From assembly GCF_031181705.1 (NCBI RefSeq), contig NZ_JAPSKN010000020.1, forward strand, positions 1 through 55,367: a DNA stretch of 55,367 nucleotides. The letters run 5' to 3'. Position 1 is the first letter of the stretch. Each line of letters opens with the position of its first letter. Positions 22,776 to 30,635 of the stretch are shown one piece after another. Source of the DNA: Streptomyces sp. GTDB taxonomy: Bacteria; Actinomycetota; Actinomycetes; Streptomycetales; Streptomycetaceae. The translations under genes were made by a program, and so were the position numbers. The notes under the pieces were generated by a model, which did not search any database, was not told where the DNA came from, and saw only the letters and a list, made by a program, of their open reading frames with translations.

Positions 22776-22814
22776 CCGGAGCGGCGGGGCGCGTGAGGCA
22801 CCCTGCCGCTCCGA
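22776..22814. terminator. hairpin between convergent NRPS and binding-protein genes
   Basis: CGGAGCGGC at 22777-22785 pairs perfectly with GCCGCTCCG at 22805-22813, a 9-bp GC stem with a 19-nt loop. It sits in the 69-bp space between two convergent stops, as expected for a bidirectional terminator. There is no U-tract, which is common in Streptomyces. Confidence 0.65.
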
Positions 22815-22838
22815 TCCCCCCGCGGGACACCGCCCGGA

Positions 22839-23849
22839 CTACTCGTCCAGCTTGGCGAAGCCGGTCTCCAGGTTGTCCAGCGCCCACGGGATGCCCAGCA
22901 CGGACGGGCTGCGCAGCTGGCTGATGGTCGCCACGTCGGTCACGACGTAGCGGTCCTTCTTCACCGCGGACATGTTCTTCACCAGTGCGCTGGACTCGAA
23001 GGCCTTCCTCAGCTCCGGTGTGGTGAAGGCGATGACGACCAGGTCCGCGTCGAGCTTGTCGAGCTGCTCGAAGGACAGCTCACCGGTGGGGCTGCCGCTG
23101 ACCGTCTTGATGTTCTTCACCGACGGGGTGAGGCTCAGCCCGACCTCGCTCATCAGCTTCGCCGCGAAGTCGTCCTCCGAGGCGATGGTGTAGATCCTGG
23201 CCGGGGTGTTGCCGATGGACAGGCTGTAGGTCCTGCCCGCCAGCCCGGGGTGCTCCGCCTTGACCTCGGCGATGCTGTCCTCGGTCTCCCTGACGGCCTT
23301 GTCCGCCTGCTCCTGTCTGCCGACGGCCTTCGCCACCACCCGGACGTGCTCCTGCCAGGTCTGCTTGCCCCACGCCGTCTCGTAGCCGATGGTCGGCGCC
23401 ACCGCGGAGAGCTTCTCGTAGTTCTTGTCCAGGGTGAAGTCGGAGGTGGCGAGGATCAGATCGGGGCGGAGCGCCGCGACCTCCTCGAAGTCCACCCCGT
23501 TCATGGTGTTCAGCAGCCTGGTCTTCTCGGTGTCGACCCGGTCCTTCAGCCAGGGGTGGACCCCGTCGGCGGCGAAGGCGTCCTTGGAGACGGCGATCGG
23601 CGTGACCCCCAGCGCGTACAGGGCGTCGACGTCGTCGGTGCCGCCGTCGCCGATCACCACGATCCGCTCGGGCTCCTTGGTGATCTTCGTGCTGCCGAAC
23701 TTGTGCTTGACGGTGACGGGGAAGGCGGACGAGGCGTCCGCCTTCGCGTCGCCGGAGGACGGGGCGGAGTCGTCCTCGACGGAACCGCAGGCTGCCAACC
23801 CGGCGGCCAGGGTGACGGTGAGAAGGGTGGTGAGGAACTTTCTCGGCAT
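22839..23849 (-). CDS. iron-siderophore ABC transporter substrate-binding lipoprotein
   Basis: 336 residues from ATG 23849, preceded by AAGGGA; an upstream in-frame ATG at 23885 is less likely. The N-terminus is a lipoprotein signal with lipobox LAACGS. The body is a FecB/FhuD-type periplasmic-binding-protein-3 domain: EPERIVVIGDGGTDDVDALYALG near the start, FEEVAALRPDLILA mid-protein, and FEQLDKLDADLVVIAF towards the end. It should capture the ferric siderophore outside the membrane and deliver it to a permease. No permease or ATPase genes are in the window, so they are either upstream of it or shared with another system. It has its own iron box and is convergent with the NRPS operon. Confidence 0.92.
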   Translation of the reverse strand: MPRKFLTTLLTVTLAAGLAACGSVEDDSAPSSGDAKADASSAFPVTVKHKFGSTKITKEPERIVVIGDGGTDDVDALYALGVTPIAVSKDAFAADGVHPWLKDRVDTEKTRLLNTMNGVDFEEVAALRPDLILATSDFTLDKNYEKLSAVAPTIGYETAWGKQTWQEHVRVVAKAVGRQEQADKAVRETEDSIAEVKAEHPGLAGRTYSLSIGNTPARIYTIASEDDFAAKLMSEVGLSLTPSVKNIKTVSGSPTGELSFEQLDKLDADLVVIAFTTPELRKAFESSALVKNMSAVKKDRYVVTDVATISQLRSPSVLGIPWALDNLETGFAKLDE

Positions 23850-23901
23850 GTGCGTCCCTTGTCGCCGGGTACAGGCAGGAGTCATACGGCCGCCAGTAAA
23901 G

Positions 23902-23920
23902 CAAGGTAAGCCTTACCTCA
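23902..23920. promoter_or_regulatory. iron box of the binding-protein gene
   Basis: CAAGGTAAGCCTTACCTCA contains the perfect dyad AGGTAAG-C-CTTACCT at 23904-23918. It matches the DmdR/IdeR iron-box core and lies 52 bp upstream of the binding-protein start, past the 3' end of the formyltransferase gene. The import lipoprotein therefore has a separate iron-repressed promoter rather than relying on read-through. Confidence 0.85.
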
Positions 23921-23974
23921 GCAACGCTTTCCGGACAATCTCCGTTCGTCCGCCCCTGTATGAGGGAGCGTCAG

Positions 23975-24928
23975 TTACGGACGCGCCGTCAGATACCCCC
24001 CCATCGCGCGGAAGTAGTCGTTCGCCGCGCACTCCGTGCCGTCCTGCGTGCGCAGCCGCCGGACGACGAGCCCCGGGCAGCGGCCGGTGTGCGCCTCGGG
24101 GCCGGCCACGATGACCACGCCGTCGCCCTCACGGATGAAGATCCGCCCGGGTGTGCCGCCGTAGCGGCCCTCGGACACGGCGGCCGAGGTGATCCGCAGG
24201 CGCTGCCCGCGGTGGAAGGTGTAGGCGTTCGGATAGGGGTCCGACTGGGCGCGCACCAGCCGTTCCAGCCGTTCGGCGGGCCAGGTCCAGTCGATGCGGC
24301 TGTCCTCCTCGGAGCGCTTGTGGAAGAAGCTGGCCCGGGCGCGGTCCTGGGGCAGCCACCGCCCGGCGTCCCGCCCGGAGGCGATCAGGCCGAGGGACTC
24401 GCGCACGATCGGGGCGATGAGGTCGACGGTGCGGTGGAACAGGTCGGTCGCGGTGTCCTGCGGCCCGACGGGCACCGCGCGCTGCACCAGGATGTCTCCG
24501 GCGTCGAGTTCGCCGTTCATGCGGTGCGCGGTCACGCCCACGCGCTCCTCGCCGTTGAGGAGTGCCCAGATGATCGGCGAGAAGCCGGCGTAGGACGGCA
24601 GCAGCGAGTCGTGGATGTTCAGGGTGCCGTGCGGAGGGAGGTCGAAGACCTCCGGGGGCAGCCAGGTGCGCCAGTTGTTGGCCACGATGAGGTCCGGGCG
24701 GGCCGCCCGCAGCGCGTCGAGGAGTTCGGGGTCGTCCGGCCGGTTGCGCAGGAGGACGGGGACGTCGTGCTTCGCGGCGAGTTCGGCGACGGAGTCGTCC
24801 CAGATCTTCTCGTAGGCGTGGTCGCTCTTGGGGTGGGTGACGACGAGGGTGACCTCGTGGTCGGAGTCCAGCAGGGCCTGGAGCGTGCGGTGACCCCAGG
24901 TCTGATAGCCGAACATGGCGACGCGCAT
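23975..24928 (-). CDS. N5-hydroxyornithine formyltransferase (CchA-like)
   Basis: 317 residues from ATG 24928, with GAGAGGGAG upstream; an in-frame ATG at 24955 would run back towards the iron box. It belongs to the methionyl-tRNA formyltransferase fold: VAMFGYQTWGHRTLQALL start, LIVANNWRTWLPPEVF, then the conserved HGTLNIHDSLLPSYAGFSP with the catalytic Asn-His-Asp region. A formyltransferase C-terminal domain begins near residue 205. In coelichelin-type clusters this enzyme transfers formyl from 10-formyl-tetrahydrofolate to N5-hydroxyornithine. It is divergent from the ornithine monooxygenase and shares an iron box with it. An NRPS module in the window has the exact formyl-hydroxyornithine code. 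The three observations agree. Confidence 0.9.
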   Translation of the reverse strand: MRVAMFGYQTWGHRTLQALLDSDHEVTLVVTHPKSDHAYEKIWDDSVAELAAKHDVPVLLRNRPDDPELLDALRAARPDLIVANNWRTWLPPEVFDLPPHGTLNIHDSLLPSYAGFSPIIWALLNGEERVGVTAHRMNGELDAGDILVQRAVPVGPQDTATDLFHRTVDLIAPIVRESLGLIASGRDAGRWLPQDRARASFFHKRSEEDSRIDWTWPAERLERLVRAQSDPYPNAYTFHRGQRLRITSAAVSEGRYGGTPGRIFIREGDGVVIVAGPEAHTGRCPGLVVRRLRTQDGTECAANDYFRAMGGYLTARP

Positions 24929-24957
24929 GCGGTTCTCCCTCTCCGGCGGCTCCATTG

Positions 24958-24976
24958 CAAGGTAAGGCTAACCTTA
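24958..24976. promoter_or_regulatory. shared iron box between divergent formyltransferase and monooxygenase genes
   Basis: CAAGGTAAGGCTAACCTTA differs from the consensus core AGGTTAGGCTAACCT at one position (24960-24974). It is 29 bp from the formyltransferase ATG and 36 bp from the GTG of the monooxygenase. One DmdR/IdeR site could therefore control both tailoring enzymes. Confidence 0.88.
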
Positions 24977-25012
24977 TCTAACATGTGGCTGCCTGAGGGA
25001 GGCGATGCCACG

Positions 25013-26356
25013 GTGAACTCACCGCTCACGGGATCGGACACCACGGACACCACCTACGACGTCCTCGGAGTAGGCTTCGGGCCGTCAAATCTCGCCCTGG
25101 CCATAGCGATCGAGGAACACAACGCGGGAGTCCCGCCGGAGCGCCGGCTCAACGCCCTCTTCCTGGAACGCCAGCCGGGCTTCGGCTGGCACCGGGGCAT
25201 GCTCATCGACGACGCCACGATGCAGGTGTCGTTCCTCAAGGACCTCGTCACCCTGCGCGATCCGGCCAGCGACTACAGCTTCCTGTGCTTCCTGCGCGAA
25301 CGCGGCCGGCTCATCGACTTCCTGAACCAGAAGACGCTCTTCCCACTGCGGGTGGAGTTCCACGAGTACTTCGAGTGGGCCGCCGCCCGCGTGCGGCATC
25401 TGGTGGCCTACGACCGCGAGGTGACCGCCGTCGACCCGGTGCGCGACGCGTCGGGCACCGTGACCGGCTTCGACGTGGTCTGCGGCCACTCCGGCGTGAG
25501 GTACCGCGCCGGCGACCTCAGCGTCGCCGTCGGCCTGGAGCCGCACGTGCCGCCCGGGGTCGAGCTGTCCGAACGGGTCTGGCACAACAGCCAGTTGATG
25601 CCCCGGGTTGCCGAACTGCGGGGCCGCCGCACGCCGGTGCGCCGCGCCGTCGTCCTGGGCGCGGGCCAGAGCGCCGCCGAGACGGTCGACTACCTGCACC
25701 GCTCCTTCCCCGAGGCCGAGGTCTGCTCGGTCTTCGCCAAGTACGGCTACACCCCGGCCGACGACAGCCCGTTCGCCAACCGCATCTTCGACCCGCAGGC
25801 GGTGGACGTGTACTTCGGCGCACCCTCCGAGGTCAAACAGTCCCTCTTCGACTACCACCGCTCCACCAACTACTCCGTCGTCGACATGGACCTCATCGAG
25901 GCCCTGTACGCGACCTCCTACCAGGAGAAGGTCACCGGCCGGGAGCGGCTGCGGTTCCTCAACGTCTCCCGCATCCGGGACGTCCGCACGCGTGACGACG
26001 GCTCCCTGGACGTCGTGGTGGAGTTCCTGCCGACCGGGGAGCAGCGGGTGCTGGAGGCCGACGTGCTCGTGCACGCGACCGGCTACCGCCCCCGGGACCT
26101 CACCACGCTGCTCGGTGAGGCGGCGAAGGTCTGCCTGCGCGACGACGAGGACGCCATCCGCGTCCGACGCGACCACCGCGCCGAGACCGCCCCGGACGTG
26201 ACGGCCGGCATCTACCTCCAGGGCGGCACGGAACACACCCACGGCCTGACCTCGACCCTGCTGTCGACGACGGCGATCCGCGCGGGGGAGATCCACCGCT
26301 CCCTGCTGGACCGGCACGGCGGCCGATCGCGCCCCTGTGCCGAACCGGGGGCATGA
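25013..26356 (+). CDS. L-ornithine N5-monooxygenase (CchB/SidA family)
   Basis: 447 residues from GTG 25013, chosen because GGGAGG lies at 24997-25002. An in-frame ATG at 24983 has no ribosome binding site and lies 6 bp from the iron box. FAD-binding GVGFGPSNLALAIA is at about 20, then WHRGMLIDDATMQVSFLKDL, the NADPH-binding VVLGAGQSAAE near 210, and the C-terminal HATGYRP and GLTSTLLSTTAIRAGEI. All are hallmarks of flavin N-hydroxylases acting on the ornithine side chain. It makes N5-hydroxyornithine, which the neighbouring formyltransferase converts to the substrate of the last NRPS module. Its TGA overlaps the next ATG. Confidence 0.94.
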   Translation: MNSPLTGSDTTDTTYDVLGVGFGPSNLALAIAIEEHNAGVPPERRLNALFLERQPGFGWHRGMLIDDATMQVSFLKDLVTLRDPASDYSFLCFLRERGRLIDFLNQKTLFPLRVEFHEYFEWAAARVRHLVAYDREVTAVDPVRDASGTVTGFDVVCGHSGVRYRAGDLSVAVGLEPHVPPGVELSERVWHNSQLMPRVAELRGRRTPVRRAVVLGAGQSAAETVDYLHRSFPEAEVCSVFAKYGYTPADDSPFANRIFDPQAVDVYFGAPSEVKQSLFDYHRSTNYSVVDMDLIEALYATSYQEKVTGRERLRFLNVSRIRDVRTRDDGSLDVVVEFLPTGEQRVLEADVLVHATGYRPRDLTTLLGEAAKVCLRDDEDAIRVRRDHRAETAPDVTAGIYLQGGTEHTHGLTSTLLSTTAIRAGEIHRSLLDRHGGRSRPCAEPGA

Positions 26357-27117
26357 CCTTCCCGCCTCACCGGGTCCTGCGCGCCCTCGACCGATTCCAC
26401 GCAGCCCGCCCCTGGGACCACAACGCCCGCTTCCATTCCTGGATCCTGCGGCACCTCCCCGCGCGGGTGGACAGCGCCCTGGACGTGGGGTGCGGCAGCG
26501 GCGACCTCGTCCGGCTGCTGGCCGCCCGGGCCGGGCGCGTACACGGGATCGACGCCGACCCGGCGATCACGGCCCGGGCACGCCAACTGACGTGCGCGGC
26601 GGCCCCGGTGACGTACACGGTGGCGGACGCGCCGGCCGGGCTTCCCGACCGGTCCTTCGACGTCATCACCTGCGTCGCCGCGCTCCACCATCTGCCGTTC
26701 ACCGAAGCCCTGGAAGCCTTCCGGGACCGCCTGGCCCCCGGCGGCACCCTGGTGGTCGTCGGTCTGCACAGGGCGCGGACCCCGGTCGACCACCTGCTGG
26801 GTTTCGCGTCGGTGCCGCTCAACGTCGTCATGGCGCTGCTGCGGAACCGGGGCCGCCGGGCACCGCGCCCCGTCGCGCTGTCCGCTCCCACCCGGCCGGC
26901 GGACATGACCTTCCCCGAGATCGCCCGCGAGGCGCGCGCCGTCCTGCCCGGCGCGCGCCTGCGCCGCCGTCTGTTCTGGCGCTACACGCTGGTGTGGCAC
27001 CGCCCGTTGACCGGCCTCCGCGTCAGCTCGCGGCGCGGAAGGTGCGCAGCCGCAGGGAATTGCCGACCACGAAGACCGAGGAGAAGGCCATCGCCGCCCC
27101 GGCGATCATCGGGGTGA
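26353..27117 (+). CDS. class I SAM-dependent methyltransferase, coupled to the monooxygenase
   Basis: 254 residues, ATG overlapping the monooxygenase stop (ATGA at 26353-26356). SAM-binding motif I reads [15 protein letters not shown], motif II ends with VHGIDAD, and post-I carries [13 protein letters not shown], so it is a Methyltransf_11-type enzyme. The natural end of the fold is near [11 protein letters not shown]. The frame then runs another 30 or so Arg/Pro-rich residues, antisense to the end of copA, overlapping it by 95 bp. This looks like a lost stop codon. Translational coupling suggests it acts in siderophore maturation, for example N-methylation, or is simply co-expressed. The acceptor is not recognisable. 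Confidence 0.75.
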   Translation: MTFPPHRVLRALDRFHAARPWDHNARFHSWILRHLPARVDSALDVGCGSGDLVRLLAARAGRVHGIDADPAITARARQLTCAAAPVTYTVADAPAGLPDRSFDVITCVAALHHLPFTEALEAFRDRLAPGGTLVVVGLHRARTPVDHLLGFASVPLNVVMALLRNRGRRAPRPVALSAPTRPADMTFPEIAREARAVLPGARLRRRLFWRYTLVWHRPLTGLRVSSRRGRCAAAGNCRPRRPRRRPSPPRRSSG

Positions 27118-29266
27118 GCAGGCCGGCCGCGGCCAGGGGCAGGGCGGCCACGTTGTAGGCGAAGGCCCAGAACAGGTTCGAGCGGATGGTGCCGAGGGTG
27201 CGGCGGGCGAGCCGGATGGCGTCAGCGGCGGCCCGCAGGTCGCCCCGGACGAGGGTCAGGTCGCCGGCCTCGATCGCGGCGTCCGTGCCGGTGCCCAGGG
27301 CGAGCCCGAGGTCGGCCTGGGCGAGGGCCGCCGCGTCGTTGACCCCGTCACCGACCATGGCGACCGAACGGCCCTCGGCCTGCAGCCGCCTGACGACCTC
27401 GACCTTGTCCTGCGGCAGCACCTCGGCGATGACCTCACCGATGCCCACCTCGCGGGCGACCGACTCGGCGACGGCCCTGTTGTCGCCGGTCAGCAGCAGG
27501 GGCGTGAGCCCCAGCGCACGCAGCCGCCGCACCGCCTCCGCACTCGTCTCCTTCACCGCGTCGGCGACCTCCAGCACCGCCCGCGCCTCGCCGTCCCAGG
27601 CGACCGCGACGGCGGTGCGCCCGGCGTCCTCGGCCGCCGCCCGGGCCCGCGCCAGTCCTCCGGGCAGCTCCATCGCCCATTCGGCCAGCAGCCGCTCCCG
27701 CCCGACCAGCACCGCGTGGCCGTCGACGACGCCCTGGACGCCCAGTCCGGGGAGGTTCGCGAAGTCCTCGGGCACGGGCAGGGTGCCCAGCTTCTGCAGC
27801 GCCCCGTCGGCGACGGCCCGGGCGATCGGGTGCTCGGAGGAGTGCTCCAGCGCCCCGGCCAGCCGCAGCACCTCGGCCGCGTCGGTGCCGTCGGCGGTGT
27901 GCACGGCCAGCAGGGTCATCCGGCCGGTGGTGACGGTGCCGGTCTTGTCGAGGACGACGGTGTCGACGCGGCGGGTGGACTCCAGCACCTCCGGGCCCTT
28001 GATCAGGATGCCGAGCTGGGCGCCCCGCCCGGTGCCGACCATCAGCGCGGTCGGGGTGGCCAGGCCCAGGGCGCACGGGCAGGCGATGACGAGGACGGCG
28101 ACCGCGGCGGTGAAGGCGGCCGTGAGCCCGGCGCCGTTGCCGAGCCAGAAGCCCAGCGTGCCCAGCGCCAGGGCGATCACGACCGGCACGAACACGGCCG
28201 AGATCCGGTCCGCGAGGCGCTGCGCGGCGGCCTTGCCGTTCTGTGCGTCCTCCACCAGCCGGGCCATCCGGGCCAGTTGGGTGTCGGCCCCGACGCGCGT
28301 CGCGCGCACGACGAGCCGGCCGCCGACGTTGATCGTGGCACCCGTGACCGGGTCCCCGGTGCCCACCTCCACCGGCACGGACTCGCCGGTGAGCATGGAC
28401 GCGTCCACGGCCGAGGACCCCTCGACCACCGTCCCGTCGGTGGCGATCTTCTCCCCGGGCCGGACCAGGAACCGGTCGCCGACCCGCAACTCGCCCACCG
28501 CGACGGTCTGTTCACGGCCGTCGTCCCGCAGGACGGTGACGTCCTTCGCGCCCAGCTCCAGCAGCGCCCGCAGCGCCGCGCCCGCCTTGCGCTTCGCGCG
28601 GGCCTCGAAGTACCGCCCGGCCAGGAGGAAGGCGGTCACGCCCGCGGCGGCCTCCAGATAGATGTTCCCGGCGCCGTCCGTGCGCTCGACGGTCAGCTCG
28701 AAGGGGTGCGTCATGCCCGGTGCGCCCGCGGTGCCGAAGAACAGGGCCCACAGCGACCACAGGAAAGCGGCCGACGTGCCGACCGAGATCAGGGTGTCCA
28801 TGGTGGCCGCGCCGTGCCGGGCGTTGACGAAGGCCGCCTTGTGGAAGGGCCACGCCGCGTACGTCACGACGGGCGCGGCCAGTGTGAGCGACAGCCACTG
28901 CCAGTACTCGAACTGCAGGGCCGGAATCATGGCCATGGCCACGACGGGCACCGCCAGGACCACGGCCGTGACCAACCGCTCGCGCAGCGGCCGGAGTTCG
29001 TCGGTCCCGGCGGCCGGTTCGCCGGGCGGCTCCTCGGGCGCGGGTTGCTGCGCGGTGTACCCGGTCGCCTCGACCGTGGCGATCAGATCGCCGACGGACA
29101 CCTCACCGGAGTAGCTGACCTTCGCCTTCTCGGTGGCGTAGTTGACGGTGGCGCTCACCCCCTCCATGCGGTTGAGCTTCCTCTCGATGCGCGCCGCGCA
29201 GGAGGCGCAGGTCATGCCGCCGATGGCGAGTTCCACCTCGGTGCCGGTCGTCGTGCCCGTACTCAT
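27023..29266 (-). CDS. copA: copper-exporting P1B-type ATPase
   Basis: 747 residues. An N-terminal heavy-metal-associated domain has [13 protein letters not shown]. About eight membrane helices follow, with the Cu-specific CPC motif in [16 protein letters not shown]. The phosphorylation site is [11 protein letters not shown] and the hinge is [13 protein letters not shown]. It pumps Cu(I) out of the cytoplasm at the expense of ATP. It starts 3 bp after the copZ stop, so the two form an operon. The upstream region carries CsoR-like palindromes, consistent with copper induction. Its last 95 bp overlap the convergent methyltransferase frame. Confidence 0.95.
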   Translation of the reverse strand: MSTGTTTGTEVELAIGGMTCASCAARIERKLNRMEGVSATVNYATEKAKVSYSGEVSVGDLIATVEATGYTAQQPAPEEPPGEPAAGTDELRPLRERLVTAVVLAVPVVAMAMIPALQFEYWQWLSLTLAAPVVTYAAWPFHKAAFVNARHGAATMDTLISVGTSAAFLWSLWALFFGTAGAPGMTHPFELTVERTDGAGNIYLEAAAGVTAFLLAGRYFEARAKRKAGAALRALLELGAKDVTVLRDDGREQTVAVGELRVGDRFLVRPGEKIATDGTVVEGSSAVDASMLTGESVPVEVGTGDPVTGATINVGGRLVVRATRVGADTQLARMARLVEDAQNGKAAAQRLADRISAVFVPVVIALALGTLGFWLGNGAGLTAAFTAAVAVLVIACPCALGLATPTALMVGTGRGAQLGILIKGPEVLESTRRVDTVVLDKTGTVTTGRMTLLAVHTADGTDAAEVLRLAGALEHSSEHPIARAVADGALQKLGTLPVPEDFANLPGLGVQGVVDGHAVLVGRERLLAEWAMELPGGLARARAAAEDAGRTAVAVAWDGEARAVLEVADAVKETSAEAVRRLRALGLTPLLLTGDNRAVAESVAREVGIGEVIAEVLPQDKVEVVRRLQAEGRSVAMVGDGVNDAAALAQADLGLALGTGTDAAIEAGDLTLVRGDLRAAADAIRLARRTLGTIRSNLFWAFAYNVAALPLAAAGLLTPMIAGAAMAFSSVFVVGNSLRLRTFRAAS

Positions 29267-29269
29267 GGC

Positions 29270-29482
29270 TCAGGCCCTCCCGGTGAGCTCGTAGCCGGCC
29301 TCGTCGACGACCTCCGCGATCGCGGCGTCGTCGGGCTCGGCGGCGCTGGTGACGGTCACGCGGCCGGTGCCGAGATCGACCTCGACGCCGCTGACGCCGT
29401 CCAGCTCGCCGATGACCTTGGTGAGCGTGGCCTCGCAGTGGCCGCAGGACATTCCGGACACGGCGTAGGTGGTGGCGGGCAT
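29270..29482 (-). CDS. copZ: copper chaperone, heavy-metal-associated domain
   Basis: 70 residues, a single HMA fold with the Cu(I)-binding GMSCGHCE loop at residues 10-17 and the usual beta-alpha-beta-beta-alpha-beta spacing. GGGAGG precedes the ATG. It should carry Cu(I) to the HMA domain of CopA, which is encoded 3 bp downstream. The small size, tandem position and shared CsoR-like operator support CopZ over a mercury-binding protein. Confidence 0.92.
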   Translation of the reverse strand: MPATTYAVSGMSCGHCEATLTKVIGELDGVSGVEVDLGTGRVTVTSAAEPDDAAIAEVVDEAGYELTGRA

Positions 29483-29504
29483 GGGAGCCTCCCGGGGGAT
29501 CGGT

Positions 29505-29568
29505 GAATACGGGGCGGGGGTATTCCCGCACCGACTTCAGATATACCCCCTAGGGGTATAGGATGCAA
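29505..29568 (-). promoter_or_regulatory. copZ-copA promoter with CsoR-like operators
   Basis: On the minus strand TTGCAT (29568-29563) and TATATC (29545-29540) are 17 bp apart, a good sigma-70-like promoter. The spacer is occupied by TATACCCCCTAGGGGTATA (29542-29560, plus-strand reading), a near-perfect dyad of the CsoR operator class. A second dyad, GAATAC-N9-GTATTC at 29505-29525, lies just downstream of the promoter and may be an additional site. CsoR would leave the DNA when it binds Cu(I). Confidence 0.75.
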
Positions 29569-29581
29569 GCGGGAGAACGAC

Positions 29582-29609
29582 TTGACTTGGTACCCCCCGG
29601 GGGTATTGT
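29582..29609 (+). promoter_or_regulatory. promoter of the His-rich protein gene with CsoR-like operator in the spacer
   Basis: TTGACT (29582-29587) and TATTGT (29604-29609) are 16 bp apart. The spacer contains TACCCCCCGGGGGTA (29591-29605), a perfect 15-bp palindrome apart from the central C run. It has the same arrangement as the divergent copZ promoter, so both directions appear to be controlled by the same copper sensor. Confidence 0.75.
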
Positions 29610-29669
29610 GAACTGCGTGAAGGCCCCGCGTCCGAGCGGGAGGCCCGGTACCCGAAGGAGCCGAAGGCC

Positions 29670-30632
29670 ATGAACACCGGACTGAAGATCACCACCTTCG
29701 CCGCCGCCCTGGCCGCCACGTTCGGCACGGCCTACGGCGTCGGCCAGGGCGTCGGCCCCGTAGTCGCCGACGACCCGCCGAAGCACGAGGACGCGCACGC
29801 CCGGCCCTCGTCCCCGTCCGCGGAAGGCGACGGGCACGCGGGGCACGGCGCGCCCCCGGCCGGCGGGCTGCAGATCTCCGAGGACGGCTACACCCTCGAC
29901 CTGAAGACCCCGAGTGTCACCGCCGGGCAGCGAGCCGACCTGCGCTTCACCGTCCGGGACAGCGGTGGCCGCGCGGTCACCGCCTACCAGCGCGAACACG
30001 ACAAGGAACTCCACCTCATCGTCGCCTCACGCGACCTGACCACCTACCGTCACCTGCACCCCACCCGTGCCGCCGACGGCACCTGGAGCACCCCCGTCGA
30101 CCTGCCCCGAGCGGGTGGCTACCGCGTCTTCGCCGACTTCACCCCGGCGAAGAAGGACGCGAAGAACCTCACCCTCGGCGCGGACCTCGCCGCCTCCGGC
30201 CCGTACCGGCCGCAGGAACTGCCCGCACCGAGCACCACCGCCGGGACCAACGGCTACGAGGTCGAACTGGCCGGCGCCCTGCGCCCCGGCAGGGCGAGCG
30301 ACCTGAGACTGAAGGTCTCCCGCGACGGCAAGCCCGTCACCGACCTCCAGCCCTACCTCGGTGCCTACGGCCACCTGGTCGCCCTGCGCTCCGGAGACCT
30401 CGCGTACCTGCACGTCCATCCGAACGGCGAACCCGGCGACGGCAAGACCCGGCCCGGCCCGGACATCTCGTTCACGGCCACGGCCCCCAGCGCCGGCTCC
30501 TACCGCCTGTTCCTCGACTTCCGGCACGACGGCGAGGTCCACACGGCGGCGTTCACCGTCCGGGCCGGGGGAGCCCCAGCCGGGGGCCCCGCTACCCCCG
30601 AGGGGCACACGGACGACGGCCACGGACACTGA
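29670..30632 (+). CDS. secreted His-rich protein of the copper locus (YtkA-like domains)
   Basis: 320 residues from ATG with GAAGGAG upstream. The N-terminus has a signal or anchor helix (ITTFAAALAATFGTAYGVG). A His-rich linker follows (HAGHG). Two Ig-like, YtkA-type segments each carry a histidine pair motif: HLHP near 130 and HVHP near 250. The C-terminus is HTDDGHGH. No catalytic motif was seen. The divergent CsoR-like operator and CopZ/CopA neighbours suggest extracytoplasmic copper binding. Similar proteins are common next to copA in Streptomyces. Function is inferred from context. Confidence 0.75.
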   Translation: MNTGLKITTFAAALAATFGTAYGVGQGVGPVVADDPPKHEDAHARPSSPSAEGDGHAGHGAPPAGGLQISEDGYTLDLKTPSVTAGQRADLRFTVRDSGGRAVTAYQREHDKELHLIVASRDLTTYRHLHPTRAADGTWSTPVDLPRAGGYRVFADFTPAKKDAKNLTLGADLAASGPYRPQELPAPSTTAGTNGYEVELAGALRPGRASDLRLKVSRDGKPVTDLQPYLGAYGHLVALRSGDLAYLHVHPNGEPGDGKTRPGPDISFTATAPSAGSYRLFLDFRHDGEVHTAAFTVRAGGAPAGGPATPEGHTDDGHGH

Positions 30633-30635
30633 GCC

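Noticed and set aside
23960..25012. The monooxygenase frame is open upstream as far as 23960
   Set aside because: That stretch is antisense to the formyltransferase gene and spans the iron box; the GTG at 25013 with its GGGAGG site gives the normal family length.
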